Shown here: piece by piece, positions 9,732 through 18,725 of the stretch
How positions within the stretch are numbered: the first letter of the stretch is position 1
Layout of the letters: the number at the start of each line of letters is the position of its first letter
NCBI GenBank assembly: GCA_965183855.1
Contig: CBCYMI010000022.1
Coordinates: 22,594-86,593 of the forward strand
From: CBCYMI01 sp965183855
Lineage (GTDB): Bacteria; Pseudomonadota; Alphaproteobacteria; Caulobacterales; Maricaulaceae
Reading direction: 5' to 3'
DNA: 64,000 bases
Position numbers and translations under genes: made by a program
The notes under the pieces: generated by a model
Told to the model about the DNA's origin: nothing
The model's input: the letters and a program-made list of their open reading frames with translations, nothing else
The model's database searches: none

Positions 9732-9882
9732 CACTTATACCAACTCTACATTAAATAAAATTAGACCATCTTTTTAGAAAAATTGAGTCTTAATCTTATG
9801 TTAAGATAAAAAAAAATAAAACACAATTCTATATATTTTTTTTTATATAATGTAGATTAACAGTTACAGTTTCTATCTTGAT

Positions 9883-11616
9883 CTATGTTACTGCAAAAAA
9901 TGAGATTACAAGCATTATACCTAACAACAAAGCAGCCCAAATTGCGGCAGCGCCTGTTGGAAACGCTTCACTAAGTGAACCAGAAGGACTGCACGCTTCG
10001 TAAAAATAAAACTTCATGGCTTTTAACATCCTATATAAAAGTTTTTTAATATGATTAAAAAGCCGATACAACATTTTAGAAAGCCACATCACAATTTGAT
10101 AACCAAACCTTCTATATATCCAATCAAAGTCAAGAATTTCTCCTGGCTTTTCAGGGAGATAAAGCCTAAATCGCATCAGCACAGCAAATGCAAGCATTGC
10201 TGCAAATAATAACTGCATTTGTTCAATTACATGATCCCAGCTATAAGGCTGATAGGAATGATCAGAGGGCGTAAAAGGCAATAAGGTATAAAACAACTGA
10301 TAGCCTCCAAACGGCCAGGCAAGAAATAAGCATAGACCTGAAATTATTCCCATTGCCAAAAGCATGTTCCACGGAGCTTCCTTAGGTCTTTTACCACTAT
10401 CGTGACCTAAAAAAGCAAAATATGGGATCTTAATACCCGAATGCTCTAAAACACCTGCAGAAGCAAACAGTAAAACAGCCCATACAAGCCATAAATGCTC
10501 TTCTACAGCCGCAGCTAAAATCATGGATTTCGAAACAAATCCTGAAAACAAGGGAAAGGCCGAAATAGAAGCCGCACCAATCATACAAAAAATAGCTGTT
10601 AATGGCATGGTTCGAAACAATCCCCCAAGTTCAGAAGCCTTTACCGTTCCAGTTCGGTATAATACAGCTCCCATACTCATAAATAAAAGCGCTTTATATA
10701 AAATATGTGTAAAAGCATGAGCCGCCGTTCCATTTAAACTTAATGTCGTTCCGATTCCAATCCCAACAACCATAAATCCAAGTTGATTGTTTAAACTATA
10801 AGAAAGCACTTTTCTTAAATCATTCTCTATAACCGCAAAAAAGATTGGAAATACCGTCATGATCGCGCCAATATAAATCAAAATGGATTCGCCTGGAAAC
10901 GCAACAGCCAAAGCATAAACTGCCATTTTAGTTGTAAAAATGGAAAGCCATACAGCACCCGTTACGCTTGCTTTGGGATAAGAATCCTGAAGCCAGTTAT
11001 GCAATAGCGGAAAAGCACATTTAATCCCAAAGGCAATCAAGATAAAATATCCACCCAAACTATCCAATCCAATAAAGCCAAAATCAAAATAAGATGTCTG
11101 GTGATAAATCATTACACTACCAGCCAATAAAAAAACACCCGAAGCAATATGAATTGCCAAATATCGAATTCCTGCTTTATAGGCTTTTCCTGTTTTATTT
11201 GCCCAGATTAAAAACACAGAACTAATTGCTGTTAATTCCCAAAAAACAAATAAAGTTAATAAATCTCCTGAAAAAACAGCACCAATTGCAGAACCTGCAT
11301 ATAAAAGCCCTGCACAATCCGTCATTCGATTACGCTCATGAAGACCATAAAGCACACTTATAAAGCTAGCCAGAATAAAAATTAATCCCCAAATTGTACT
11401 CAGAGCATTTAACCGAAATGTAATTAATTCAAATCCAAAGATTGGAATAATGCCATGAAGTCCACGTTCTGCTGTTAACATTAAGAATAAGGCAAGAATA
11501 GGCGCAAAAAGAGATATCCCTTTTCTGAATTTATAATTGGGAATAAAAACACATGCAATCGATGCTAAAATAATTGGAACAGCAGGAGAAATATCTTTTA
11601 TATCAATAATATTCAT
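9883..11616 (-). CDS. Mrp antiporter, third NuoL/MrpD-like proton-conducting subunit
   Basis: A 577-residue polytopic membrane protein of the proton-conducting transporter family (NuoL/NuoM/MrpA/MrpD). 'FWELTAISSVFLIW' carries the conserved Glu of TM5, and 'AGIRYLAIHI' and 'HAFTHILYKALLFMSMGAVL' carry the Lys/His channel residues. A C-terminal helix-rich extension (about 480-577) recalls NuoL. ATG at 11616 overlaps the stop of the preceding gene by four bases (ATGA), indicating translational coupling. It is the last gene of the cluster. Three such subunits next to a separate DUF4040 protein point to a composite Mrp layout rather than the one-piece MrpA of Bacillus. Confidence 0.85.
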   Translation of the reverse strand: MNIIDIKDISPAVPIILASIACVFIPNYKFRKGISLFAPILALFLMLTAERGLHGIIPIFGFELITFRLNALSTIWGLIFILASFISVLYGLHERNRMTDCAGLLYAGSAIGAVFSGDLLTLFVFWELTAISSVFLIWANKTGKAYKAGIRYLAIHIASGVFLLAGSVMIYHQTSYFDFGFIGLDSLGGYFILIAFGIKCAFPLLHNWLQDSYPKASVTGAVWLSIFTTKMAVYALAVAFPGESILIYIGAIMTVFPIFFAVIENDLRKVLSYSLNNQLGFMVVGIGIGTTLSLNGTAAHAFTHILYKALLFMSMGAVLYRTGTVKASELGGLFRTMPLTAIFCMIGAASISAFPLFSGFVSKSMILAAAVEEHLWLVWAVLLFASAGVLEHSGIKIPYFAFLGHDSGKRPKEAPWNMLLAMGIISGLCLFLAWPFGGYQLFYTLLPFTPSDHSYQPYSWDHVIEQMQLLFAAMLAFAVLMRFRLYLPEKPGEILDFDWIYRRFGYQIVMWLSKMLYRLFNHIKKLLYRMLKAMKFYFYEACSPSGSLSEAFPTGAAAIWAALLLGIMLVISFFAVT

Positions 11617-11993
11617 TCTTTGAGATCCTCTTCTCCTGACTCATAATACTGTTCTTTGCGTCTTAATAATTTGGCTAAAGGCCAGCCCGCCAACACAACC
11701 AGGCTAAACGCCATAAACCCATAAAAGGCAAAAAAACCTGTCCAATGCGTTCCTGAAACATGGCTATTAATCGGTCTGATCAGCTCTAAAATAAAGGTTA
11801 TGGTTACAATCAGCAACAAAACATAAACGGTTTTCCTACGACAGGTTTCTGACAGAATAAAAAGGAAAGGCTTTGCCAAAGGGTGATTATTTCCATTCTT
11901 GTCTTTCTCTAAATTTAATTCTGATTTTTTTGATTGACCAGAAACTGATGAGGGCGTTTTTTCTGATGGTTTGGATGAATAGCGCTTTGCCAT
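11613..11993 (-). CDS. Small membrane protein inside the Mrp cluster
   Basis: A 126-residue protein. A polar, Ser/Lys-rich N-terminus (1 to about 45) is followed by two hydrophobic segments, about 55-72 (VYVLLLIVTITFILEL) and about 85-107 (FFAFYGFMAFSLVVLAGW), and a charged tail. I do not recognise a family. Position and 4-base overlap with the downstream NuoL-like gene indicate co-translation, so it is probably an accessory subunit or assembly factor of the antiporter. A gap of about 185 bases separates it from the frameshifted D gene upstream. Confidence 0.65.
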   Translation of the reverse strand: MAKRYSSKPSEKTPSSVSGQSKKSELNLEKDKNGNNHPLAKPFLFILSETCRRKTVYVLLLIVTITFILELIRPINSHVSGTHWTGFFAFYGFMAFSLVVLAGWPLAKLLRRKEQYYESGEEDLKE

Positions 11994-12178
11994 AAATATT
12001 CTCCTAAACTCTGATCCAACTATATGAATCCATTCTGTCTTATTTTCTATTTTATCCTAAATTCTTTTTAAATCTCTTCAAATCCGTTTTATATTCTCTA
12101 CATTTCAAATCTTTTTATCCTACCTTCTAATTCATTTCCATCTGATTTTTATTCCTTTAATACGGTTTATCCTTCTAT

Positions 12179-13643
12179 TTACTTTAACACAGGAGATAGG
12201 AAATCTGTAATAAATCCTGCTAAAAAGAATAAAGCAAGCGCACATAATGACGTTAATAATGGAGGAATCCACAATAATCCATTTTGATATGGACGTTCTC
12301 GATCTTCTGGGTCTTGCCCTGGCAGGAAAAAAGCACGTGCAGGAATAGGAATTAAATAAAGCACATTCAATATAGAAGATAACATTAGAGCAATGATAAA
12401 AACAATATGCCCTGTTTCAAGCGATCCCATCATTAAAAAAAACTTCGACCAGCTACCACCCATTGGAGGCAGACCAATAATGGAAAAAGCTCCAAGAGTA
12501 AACGCAATCATTGTATAAGGCATGGCTTTACCTAACCCATTTAGCTCGCTTACATGACTTCGGTGAGCAATTGTATAAATCGCCCCCTGCTCCCATAAAT
12601 AATGTAATTTTTCCAAAAGCGTGCATAATGATTTGCAACGCTGCTCCTGTCAGACTTGCGCTGACAGCCAATAATGCTCCCAAAGTAACATAGGATAGCT
12701 GGCTAACGGTAGAATATGCCAGCCTTGCTTTTAAATTATCTTTGGTTAATGCAATTAATGAAGCTGCTATAATGGTAAACACAGCAACCCAGCTTAACCA
12801 GCTAGACGCAATTGTACTTTTTAAAACATCTGTTCCAAACACAAAAATTGCAATTTTAAGAATAGAAAACACACCTGCTTTTACGACAGCAACAGCATGT
12901 AATAAAGCGCTTACAGGAGTTGGCGCAACCATTGCATTTGGTAGCCATCCATGCAATGGCATTAATGCCGCTTTGGCAATTCCAAACACATAGAGAAATA
13001 ATAAAATACCTGCAATTAAAGGGGTAACATGACCATATAATAATCCACCAATGACAAATTCTCCACTTCCTGCAAAGACATAAGTTGCAATAACCGCAGG
13101 TAGGAATAATCCTAAAGAGCTTCCCATTAAAACTAAAAGATAGATTTTTGCACCTTTTCTAGCTTTTTCATCTCCCTTATGTGCAACCAAAGGCAGGGTA
13201 AACAGGCTAAGCGCTTCATAAAATAAAAACAGGCTAATGATATCCCCTGAAGCTGCAACTCCCATTGTTGCAGCAATAGAAAGACAGACAAAAATATAAA
13301 ACCGAGTCTGGTTCTTTTCACGGTTTCCTCTCATATAGCCAATGGTAAAAAATGTATTCAAAACCCATAAACTGCTTGCAATACCTGCAAACAATGCACC
13401 TAAGGGTTCAAGTTCAAGGGATAAAGATAAATTCAGAATATCGATAAAAAGAGCAATTTTTGGATGTATTCCAATCGCAACATAGCTAATTAAACAAACG
13501 GTGTTTATGAATAATAATATTGAGGTGATAACTGAAACCAAATCCCTGAGAAATGTATTCTTTCGGGTTAAAAAAACAAATACTGCGCCTGTAAGAGGGA
13601 GCAAAATAAGAAAAACAAGCATTAATTGTACAGAGAATGTCAT
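12179..13643 (-). pseudogene. mnhD: Mrp/Mnh antiporter subunit D (second copy), frameshifted
   Basis: Two overlapping open segments (13643 to 12528, and 12616 to 12179) together make one MrpD-type proton-conducting subunit of about 488 residues. The 5' part ends normally at 'IIMHAFGKITLFMGAG' and then goes out of frame. The 3' frame continues at 'AIYTIAHRSHVSELNGLGK'. Removing one G from the G5 run (C5 at 12583-12587 on the plus strand) restores a continuous protein. ATG at 13643 overlaps the upstream D gene by four bases. It could be a true inactivation, a sequencing error, or a site of polymerase slippage. Apart from that one base, all conserved segments are well preserved, so any break is recent. 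Confidence 0.8.
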
Positions 13644-15184
13644 GAAGATGCTCCCAATACAGTCATAACCGAATTCACCATGCCTTTTGCCAAACCAGAT
13701 GTAATTTGTGTATTAATTCCAAAAATCAAATTTGATATTGCCAACACCCACATAGGGATTAATAACCAAAGAAAAACCCTTCTTTGAGAAATATCTTTTC
13801 CCTCTCTTTCTGGAGGATCATGAAGATATGCTTTTTCCAAAACGACTCCTAAATAAATCAAGGCAAGAACAGAAGAAATGACAATCACAATAACAGCCCA
13901 ATACCACCCTTTTTCCAGTGCCGCGTAAATTAAGGCAAGTTTTGAAACAAACCCTGCCGTTCCAGGAATCCCAATCAGGGATAAGGCGCCAATTGTAAAA
14001 GCACCCATTGTCCAGGGGATTACCCGTCCAAGTCCTTTAAAATCATTGACAGAAACCACCCCCATTGCCAAGGTCGCAGCTCCAAGCGCCATAAATAATG
14101 TTCCTTTCATTAAGGCATGATTGAGCAAATGCAAAAAGCTTGCATAAAGCCCTGCCTGAGTGGCAATACCTATTCCCAAAAGCATATATCCAATTTGAGC
14201 AATAGAAGAAAATGCCAAAATTCTTCCAACATCTTTTTGAAAAATAGCCTGAAAAGATCCAGCCAGCATGCTCGCAGCACCTAAAGGAGCCAATAGCCAA
14301 ATCAAAATAAGGCTATCAAATGTCTGGTCTGCATGAAATACATTAAAGATAAATCGAACCAATACATATAAAGCCACTTTTGTCGCGGTCGATGCCAAAA
14401 AAGCCGAAATCATAACAGGAGAATGCGCATAAGCACCAGGCAACCACATATGCATTGGGAAAATAGCAACTTTAAGACTTAAGCCAATGACGATAAAGGC
14501 AAAAGCCGTCTGGACAACTCTACTGGTTTCCTGTCCTTCAAGGCGAGTGGCTATATCCATCATATTCAATGTTCCTACAGACATATATAAAAAGCCAACA
14601 CCAATAACAAAAAAAGTTGCCCCTATTGATCCTAAAATTAAATAATTATAGGCTGAAATTAATGCTCTTCGGTCTCTCCTTGCCCCCATTGCAATTAAAA
14701 TATAGGTTGAAAGAGAAGAGATTTCCAAAAAGACAAACAGATTAAATGCATCCCCAGTAATCGCAAGTCCCAATAACCCAGTTAGACAAACCAGAAAAGC
14801 ACTATAAAAAGCGGGGTGTTTGGCATATTCTATCTCCTGACAAACAGCCTTATATGCATATACAGAACATAAAACTGAAATAAAACTTACCAAAACAAGA
14901 ATGGCAGCATTTAATCCATCTATCCTGTATTCTATACCTAAAGGAATTCCCCATCCACCTAAAAGATAGGAAATAACGCCCTCATTAATCACTTTTGTAT
15001 ATAGAACAACACTAAATACCAACACTGTCAGACTGGTTAACATTGTAATGAGCCAGGCTATTTTTCTGGAAAAAGAAACAGAAGCAATCACAGCTGCAAT
15101 TAATGGAATGACAACCATTAAAATAGGAAGCTGCTCCAAAAATCTCTCTGGAAAAACCGTTAATATAAAACCAGACAGATTCAT
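13640..15184 (-). CDS. mnhD: Mrp/Mnh cation:proton antiporter subunit D
   Basis: A 514-residue polytopic membrane protein with about 14 hydrophobic segments. Proton-channel landmarks of the MrpD/NuoM family are present: 'FVFLEISSLSTYILIA' with the conserved Glu, 'YNYLILGSIGATFFVIG', 'FPMHMWLPGAYAHSPVMISAFL' cut across TM7-8, and 'LLNHALMKGTLFMALGA'. It exchanges cytoplasmic Na+ (or K+/Li+) against protons together with the other subunits. Its start directly abuts the mnhC stop (15185/15184), and its stop overlaps the next D gene by four bases. It is intact. Confidence 0.9.
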   Translation of the reverse strand: MNLSGFILTVFPERFLEQLPILMVVIPLIAAVIASVSFSRKIAWLITMLTSLTVLVFSVVLYTKVINEGVISYLLGGWGIPLGIEYRIDGLNAAILVLVSFISVLCSVYAYKAVCQEIEYAKHPAFYSAFLVCLTGLLGLAITGDAFNLFVFLEISSLSTYILIAMGARRDRRALISAYNYLILGSIGATFFVIGVGFLYMSVGTLNMMDIATRLEGQETSRVVQTAFAFIVIGLSLKVAIFPMHMWLPGAYAHSPVMISAFLASTATKVALYVLVRFIFNVFHADQTFDSLILIWLLAPLGAASMLAGSFQAIFQKDVGRILAFSSIAQIGYMLLGIGIATQAGLYASFLHLLNHALMKGTLFMALGAATLAMGVVSVNDFKGLGRVIPWTMGAFTIGALSLIGIPGTAGFVSKLALIYAALEKGWYWAVIVIVISSVLALIYLGVVLEKAYLHDPPEREGKDISQRRVFLWLLIPMWVLAISNLIFGINTQITSGLAKGMVNSVMTVLGASS

Positions 15185-15736
15185 TTATTTTCTCCCTGTT
15201 TGCTCAGCATAATCAGCACGATCAATATCCACTTCTTCAATACTTCCATATACTTCCCTGATTCTGACGACCAAAGCCAAACCAACAGCCAAAGTCGCAA
15301 CACCTACCACAATTGCTGTCAAAATCAGGACATGAGGTAACGGGTTAGAATAAATAATATCATTTGCTTTTGTATGTAAAGCATCATTTTGCATCAGAGT
15401 TTCATACGTACGCACCATCATATCATGCCCTTTTTCTGCTATTGTTTCAGAATGAGCACCCCCTCCTGTCAGGCTTTCTGATTGTACCGAATGCGCGTTA
15501 ACGCTCATATGTCCTTTTTCCTCCAATGCCAGAGAATCTAAAATCGGTGGAACGCCACCTTTAACCTTGCCAATACTAATATATAAAAGAAAGACAGACG
15601 TCTGAAATACACTCAACCCCATCATTTTCTTGATTAAATTACCAGAGGCAATAACAATATACAGCCCTGTCATCATTAGAATAACAACGGCCATATAATT
15701 AAAATGATCTGCAAAAAAGCCAAGCATATCTACCAA
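15185..15736 (-). CDS. mnhC: Mrp/Mnh antiporter subunit C with a central insertion
   Basis: This is the NuoK-like subunit C. TM1 (13-31), TM2 (about 38-57, 'GLSVFQTSVFLLYISIG') and TM3 ('PLPHVLILTAIVVGVATLAVGLALV' in parts, 134-157) are canonical. The protein has 183 residues against about 110-120 usual. The excess is a polar Ser/His/Glu-rich block at about 67-127, inserted between 'GGVPPIL' and 'YSNPLPHVL', where ordinary homologues have a short loop. The reading frame is maintained. It overlaps mnhB by seven bases and abuts mnhD. The insertion sits in an extramembrane loop, so the core fold should be unaffected. Confidence 0.88.
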   Translation of the reverse strand: MVDMLGFFADHFNYMAVVILMMTGLYIVIASGNLIKKMMGLSVFQTSVFLLYISIGKVKGGVPPILDSLALEEKGHMSVNAHSVQSESLTGGGAHSETIAEKGHDMMVRTYETLMQNDALHTKANDIIYSNPLPHVLILTAIVVGVATLAVGLALVVRIREVYGSIEEVDIDRADYAEQTGRK

Positions 15737-16173
15737 TCCTCATCGTTAATATCACGTGCTCTGGAACCAAATGCATAAAAAATAGCAAGCATTACAGAAG
15801 CAACCGTAATAAGCACACCCAATTCCACCAGCATAATTCCTATATGCTGTCCTAAAGGATGGTGTGCATTTGGAAAAAATACGGAATAATCAAGGTAATT
15901 CCCTCCATAAATCCAACTAAAAACTCCAACACTTGCATATATCAAAACACCAAGAGCCATTCCCAGTTTTAAACTGCCAGGGGGAACTGCTTTCTTGGTT
16001 TCATCAAGACCAAATACCAGTGCATATAAAATAATCCCGACAGCAAAAATAACCCCTGCCTGAAATCCTCCGCCTGGTCCATAATCTCCATGAAACTGTA
16101 CATAAAATGCAAACAGGGAAATCAGGGGGATTAAGATCCTCGCAATAACCTGTAAAACAACATGTGGATTCAT
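15730..16173 (-). CDS. mnhB: Mrp/Mnh antiporter subunit B
   Basis: A 147-residue MnhB-domain protein with four hydrophobic segments. 'HGDYGPGGGFQAGVIFA' is the hallmark glycine-rich motif of the subunit, and 'ELGVLITVASVMLAIF' is the last helix. It is required for assembly and transport by Mrp complexes. It overlaps mnhC by seven bases, and 121 bases separate it from the DUF4040 gene upstream. It starts at ATG 16173. Confidence 0.92.
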   Translation of the reverse strand: MNPHVVLQVIARILIPLISLFAFYVQFHGDYGPGGGFQAGVIFAVGIILYALVFGLDETKKAVPPGSLKLGMALGVLIYASVGVFSWIYGGNYLDYSVFFPNAHHPLGQHIGIMLVELGVLITVASVMLAIFYAFGSRARDINDEDW

Positions 16174-16294
16174 TAAAAAGCATCCTTTTACTGATCTTTT
16201 ATTCTCTGTTTTTTATAAATCAACAACCCAATAGATTATCCAAAACTGACTTATCATTTAATTTATACCCTTTCCTAGAGCTAAACTCGCGAGA

Positions 16295-16957
16295 TTATAC
16301 ATCTCTGTCTTTTATTTCAAAGGATGATTCTTCTGACTGATTTTCTTTGATTTCTGTTTCAGTTAAAACTTCTATATTTGGAGATGTTGGATGTTTAGGA
16401 TTGGCGGATTGTTTCTTGGATTTTTGACGCTCTCCAAGACCAAGAAGTAAAACAACTCCCAATCCTGCTGTAAAAATCACTAAGGTTTCACCCAAAGTAT
16501 CATACCCGCGATAACTTGCAAGAACCGCTGTAACGACATTCGGAATTCCAATCTCAGAAGCTGTTCGTTCCAGATACTCCATTCCTACATAAGTATTCGC
16601 AGGAGAATTTGCTATTCCAAATGCTGGCATGTCTGAAATCGCATAAAATAAAGCAGCTCCAACAGCAAAGGTTACAAATAAGGGACCATAAATCCGTGAT
16701 TTTGGTGTTGGCAATGCTTCTCTTGCCGTCAACAACATCGCAGATAAAACCAAAATGGTTGAAATTCCTGCACCAACAGCAGCCTCTGTAAATGCAACAT
16801 CAACCGCATCAAGAGAAACAAACCAGGCAGCCGAAATCAGGCTATATACCCCTGTTAGCATCGCGGCAGCAAAAAGGGATCTTAACCGAACCAGTGCTAG
16901 ACCTGTAATCAACAGCATAATCATAAACACCGTATCAATTAGCTGAAAACTCTGCAT
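16295..16957 (-). CDS. DUF4040 Mrp subunit (MrpA C-terminal-like)
   Basis: A 220-residue membrane protein. The N-terminal half ('LVRLRSLFAAAMLTGVYSL', 'DAVDVAFTEAAVGAGIST') matches DUF4040, the segment that forms part of MrpA's C-terminus in other bacteria. The second half carries 'GYDTLGETLVIFTAGLGVVLLLGL', the MnhB-like N-terminal element. A polar tail of about 45 residues follows. Encoding this piece separately, with NuoL-like proteins elsewhere in the operon, substitutes for the large MrpA subunit. It lies between mnhG and mnhB on the same strand. Confidence 0.85.
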   Translation of the reverse strand: MQSFQLIDTVFMIMLLITGLALVRLRSLFAAAMLTGVYSLISAAWFVSLDAVDVAFTEAAVGAGISTILVLSAMLLTAREALPTPKSRIYGPLFVTFAVGAALFYAISDMPAFGIANSPANTYVGMEYLERTASEIGIPNVVTAVLASYRGYDTLGETLVIFTAGLGVVLLLGLGERQKSKKQSANPKHPTSPNIEVLTETEIKENQSEESSFEIKDRDV

Positions 16958-17086
16958 ATTTTCTTCTCTTTTTCAGTTTGCTTATCTCTTTAACTTATTA
17001 AAATTACTTCTTTGATTTATTAATATTATTTTTGCCCAAAAGTCTAAAATCTGTCAAGATCGAATACAAAAGCTGAAACAATGGTT

Positions 17087-17449
17087 TTAAGAGCTTTCTT
17101 CTTCATCTATCTCATCAATCTCAGGAGCTTTCCAGCGTCCTTTCAAAGGTTTTAATCCTGCTTTTAATGCTGCATTTGCAATTGCATGCGTAGAGGTTGG
17201 ACTGGTTAAAAATAATAATAATCCAATTAAGGCAAGCTTTAGAGTAATCAAAGAAAAACCAGAATGAACCATTAAACCAATAATAACCAATTCAACGCCC
17301 AAAGTATCAATGACACCTGAGGCATGTAATCTTGAATAAAAATCAGGCAAACGGATAATTCCAAATGCACCAATCAGAATAAATCCAATTCCTGTGAGAA
17401 CAAATAAAAGAGAGAAAATCCATTGTATCCAGTTTATATACTCAACCAT
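17087..17449 (-). CDS. mnhG: Mrp/Mnh antiporter subunit G
   Basis: A 120-residue, three-helix MnhG protein. 'GIGFILIGAFGIIRLPDFYSRLHASGVIDTLG' (in part) and 'LLLFLTSPTSTHAIANAAL' are diagnostic; the latter is the invariant TSP/HA motif. It is a small but essential subunit of the Mrp complex. It starts six bases after the mnhF stop. A short acidic tail (DEIDEEESS) ends the protein. Confidence 0.94.
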   Translation of the reverse strand: MVEYINWIQWIFSLLFVLTGIGFILIGAFGIIRLPDFYSRLHASGVIDTLGVELVIIGLMVHSGFSLITLKLALIGLLLFLTSPTSTHAIANAALKAGLKPLKGRWKAPEIDEIDEEESS

Positions 17450-17455
17450 TACGCT

Positions 17456-17881
17456 TTAATCCTTCCTTTTATGTATCATCGGAGGAGACATATTCTTATC
17501 TATCAAATCAGGGTTCGAAGATTCAGAGTTCGAAGATTCAGATACCGTCTGTGAATCCTGGTTTTCTTTCAGGCTTTGCATGGAATAACGTGTGTTTGCA
17601 AGGGCAATGTCCAAAGATCGATATCTAAAAAATTTCAAAACAGCAATGGTTGATATAAAATTAATCAAAGCATATAAAATAGCAATATCAACACCATCAG
17701 CCCTACCAATTAAAAAACTGAACAAACATAAAAAAACAACGGTCTTGCTTCCAAAAGCATTCACTGCCAAAATACGATCATATAAAGTAGGTCCCCTTAA
17801 TAACCTAGATAAAACCAACAGCATTGCAAATAATAACCCCAACGCAGCACAATAAAGTGCAAAATGATAATAAATCTCCAT
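17456..17881 (-). CDS. mnhF: Mrp/Mnh antiporter subunit F
   Basis: A 141-residue MnhF protein with three helices. 'RLLRGPTLYDRILAVNAFGSKTV' contains the conserved GPT-x-x-DR motif, whose Asp is functionally important in Mrp systems. 'DGVDIAILYALINFISTIAV' is the last helix. A Ser/Asn-rich C-terminal tail of about 40 residues with a short internal repeat (SSNSESSNP) extends beyond the family's usual length. It lies 99 bases after mnhE and six bases before mnhG. Confidence 0.93.
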   Translation of the reverse strand: MEIYYHFALYCAALGLLFAMLLVLSRLLRGPTLYDRILAVNAFGSKTVVFLCLFSFLIGRADGVDIAILYALINFISTIAVLKFFRYRSLDIALANTRYSMQSLKENQDSQTVSESSNSESSNPDLIDKNMSPPMIHKRKD

Positions 17882-17980
17882 CGTTCATTCCAAAATCTAA
17901 TTTTATTATCTTCTGTTTAAGTAAAAAATACGCTCTGATCAAACCAAACGTATTTTATACACCAAAATTACAATCATCCC

Positions 17981-18484
17981 TTATTTAAGGAGACCAGTTA
18001 CTCTATAAACCTTGTCTCTGAATAAATTTAACCCTTCTCTATCCCCTATTTCTTTCGTTAGACCATGAACATAAACATACTCCTTTTCGATTTCCACAGA
18101 AACCGTTCCTGGCGTTAAGGTAATTGAGTTTGCTAAAATAGATGCGGCAAGATTTGTTGCTCCTGGGACTTCCAGCCTTGTGATTACTGGATTGATTTCC
18201 AGCTCATTGCTTAAAATCAATTTGCTAACCTGTAAATTTGATTTTGAAATTTCTCCTGCAAGCCAGCTTAAATAAGGAACACACCTGGAATTAATCTTTC
18301 CAAAATTCTCCTTTTTAAATAAAAGCCCCATTCTTGCATAAAGAAAAATGGTTATAATGACGGATGAAAAACCAAGCCCCAATAAAAGGAGATTGTTAAA
18401 ATGTCCAGACAAAACAAGCCATAACACACACAATAATACGCCTAATAAAATCATAATATTCAAACGAATTCTGTTTTTGGTCAT
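17981..18484 (-). CDS. mnhE: Mrp/Mnh antiporter subunit E
   Basis: A 167-residue MnhE protein, the first gene of the antiporter cluster. Two N-terminal helices are followed by a cytoplasmic domain with 'LANSITLTPGTVSVEI', the diagnostic motif. The product is part of the membrane Mrp complex, which expels Na+ and supports pH and salt homeostasis. The promoter must lie in the region from 18485 to about 18600, which faces the divergent candidate sRNA promoter at 18611-18639. Confidence 0.93.
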   Translation of the reverse strand: MTKNRIRLNIMILLGVLLCVLWLVLSGHFNNLLLLGLGFSSVIITIFLYARMGLLFKKENFGKINSRCVPYLSWLAGEISKSNLQVSKLILSNELEINPVITRLEVPGATNLAASILANSITLTPGTVSVEIEKEYVYVHGLTKEIGDREGLNLFRDKVYRVTGLLK

Positions 18485-18610
18485 TTCTAATCCTTGTGTT
18501 CAGAAAATTTCCTGAAAGAATACAGGAAATAGCTTAACTAATTTTTTTTCTTCTTATTCATAACAGTAAGACTTCATTTCGCCAAGTCTGAAAAAAAAAT
18601 CAAATTGCAC

Positions 18611-18639
18611 TTGCTAATCATTCTCATTTAGTCTATAAT
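18611..18639 (+). promoter_or_regulatory. Sigma-70-type promoter overlapping a Fur-box-like element
   Basis: The -35 is TTGCTA (18611-18616) and the -10 is TATAAT (18634-18639), with exactly 17 bases between. Inside the promoter, read on the minus strand over 18613-18631, is AATGAGAATGATTAG, which closely resembles Fur-box cores built from GATAAT/GAGAAT hexamers. A repressor bound here would block polymerase. No ORF follows; a terminator lies about 75 bases downstream. Fur binding is inferred from resemblance only. Confidence 0.55.
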
Positions 18640-18645
18640 AAGATT

Positions 18646-18725
18646 CGACTAGATGCTCCGTCTGGTCTTGATCGTCCGAACTTATATCTTGCCCCGTATA
18701 ATCTTATTACGGGGCTTTTCTTTTC
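18646..18725 (+). ncRNA. Candidate iron-responsive small RNA (about 75-80 nt)
   Basis: A compact transcription unit. Predicted start is about 18646, seven bases after a perfect TATAAT. The body of about 45 bases has noticeably higher G+C than its surroundings. It ends in a terminator: an 8-bp perfect stem GCCCCGTA (18691-18698) with TACGGGGC (18708-18715), a 9-base loop, and TTTTCTTTT. There is no start codon with a ribosome binding site and no ORF of note. Its architecture is like Fur-controlled trans-acting RNAs such as RyhB, but I recognise no specific family. The alternative, that it terminates an upstream gene, is unlikely because there is no plus-strand gene upstream. Confidence 0.5.
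18691..18725 (+). terminator. Intrinsic terminator of the candidate sRNA
   Basis: An 8-bp G/C-rich perfect stem (18691-18698 with 18708-18715), a 9-base A/T loop, then a T-rich tract TTTTCTTTT on the plus strand. Confidence 0.75.

Noticed and set aside
10523..10720. Plus-strand ORF inside the last Mrp gene
   Set aside because: It is antisense to a clearly coding membrane protein, lacks a ribosome binding site and has no protein-like motif.
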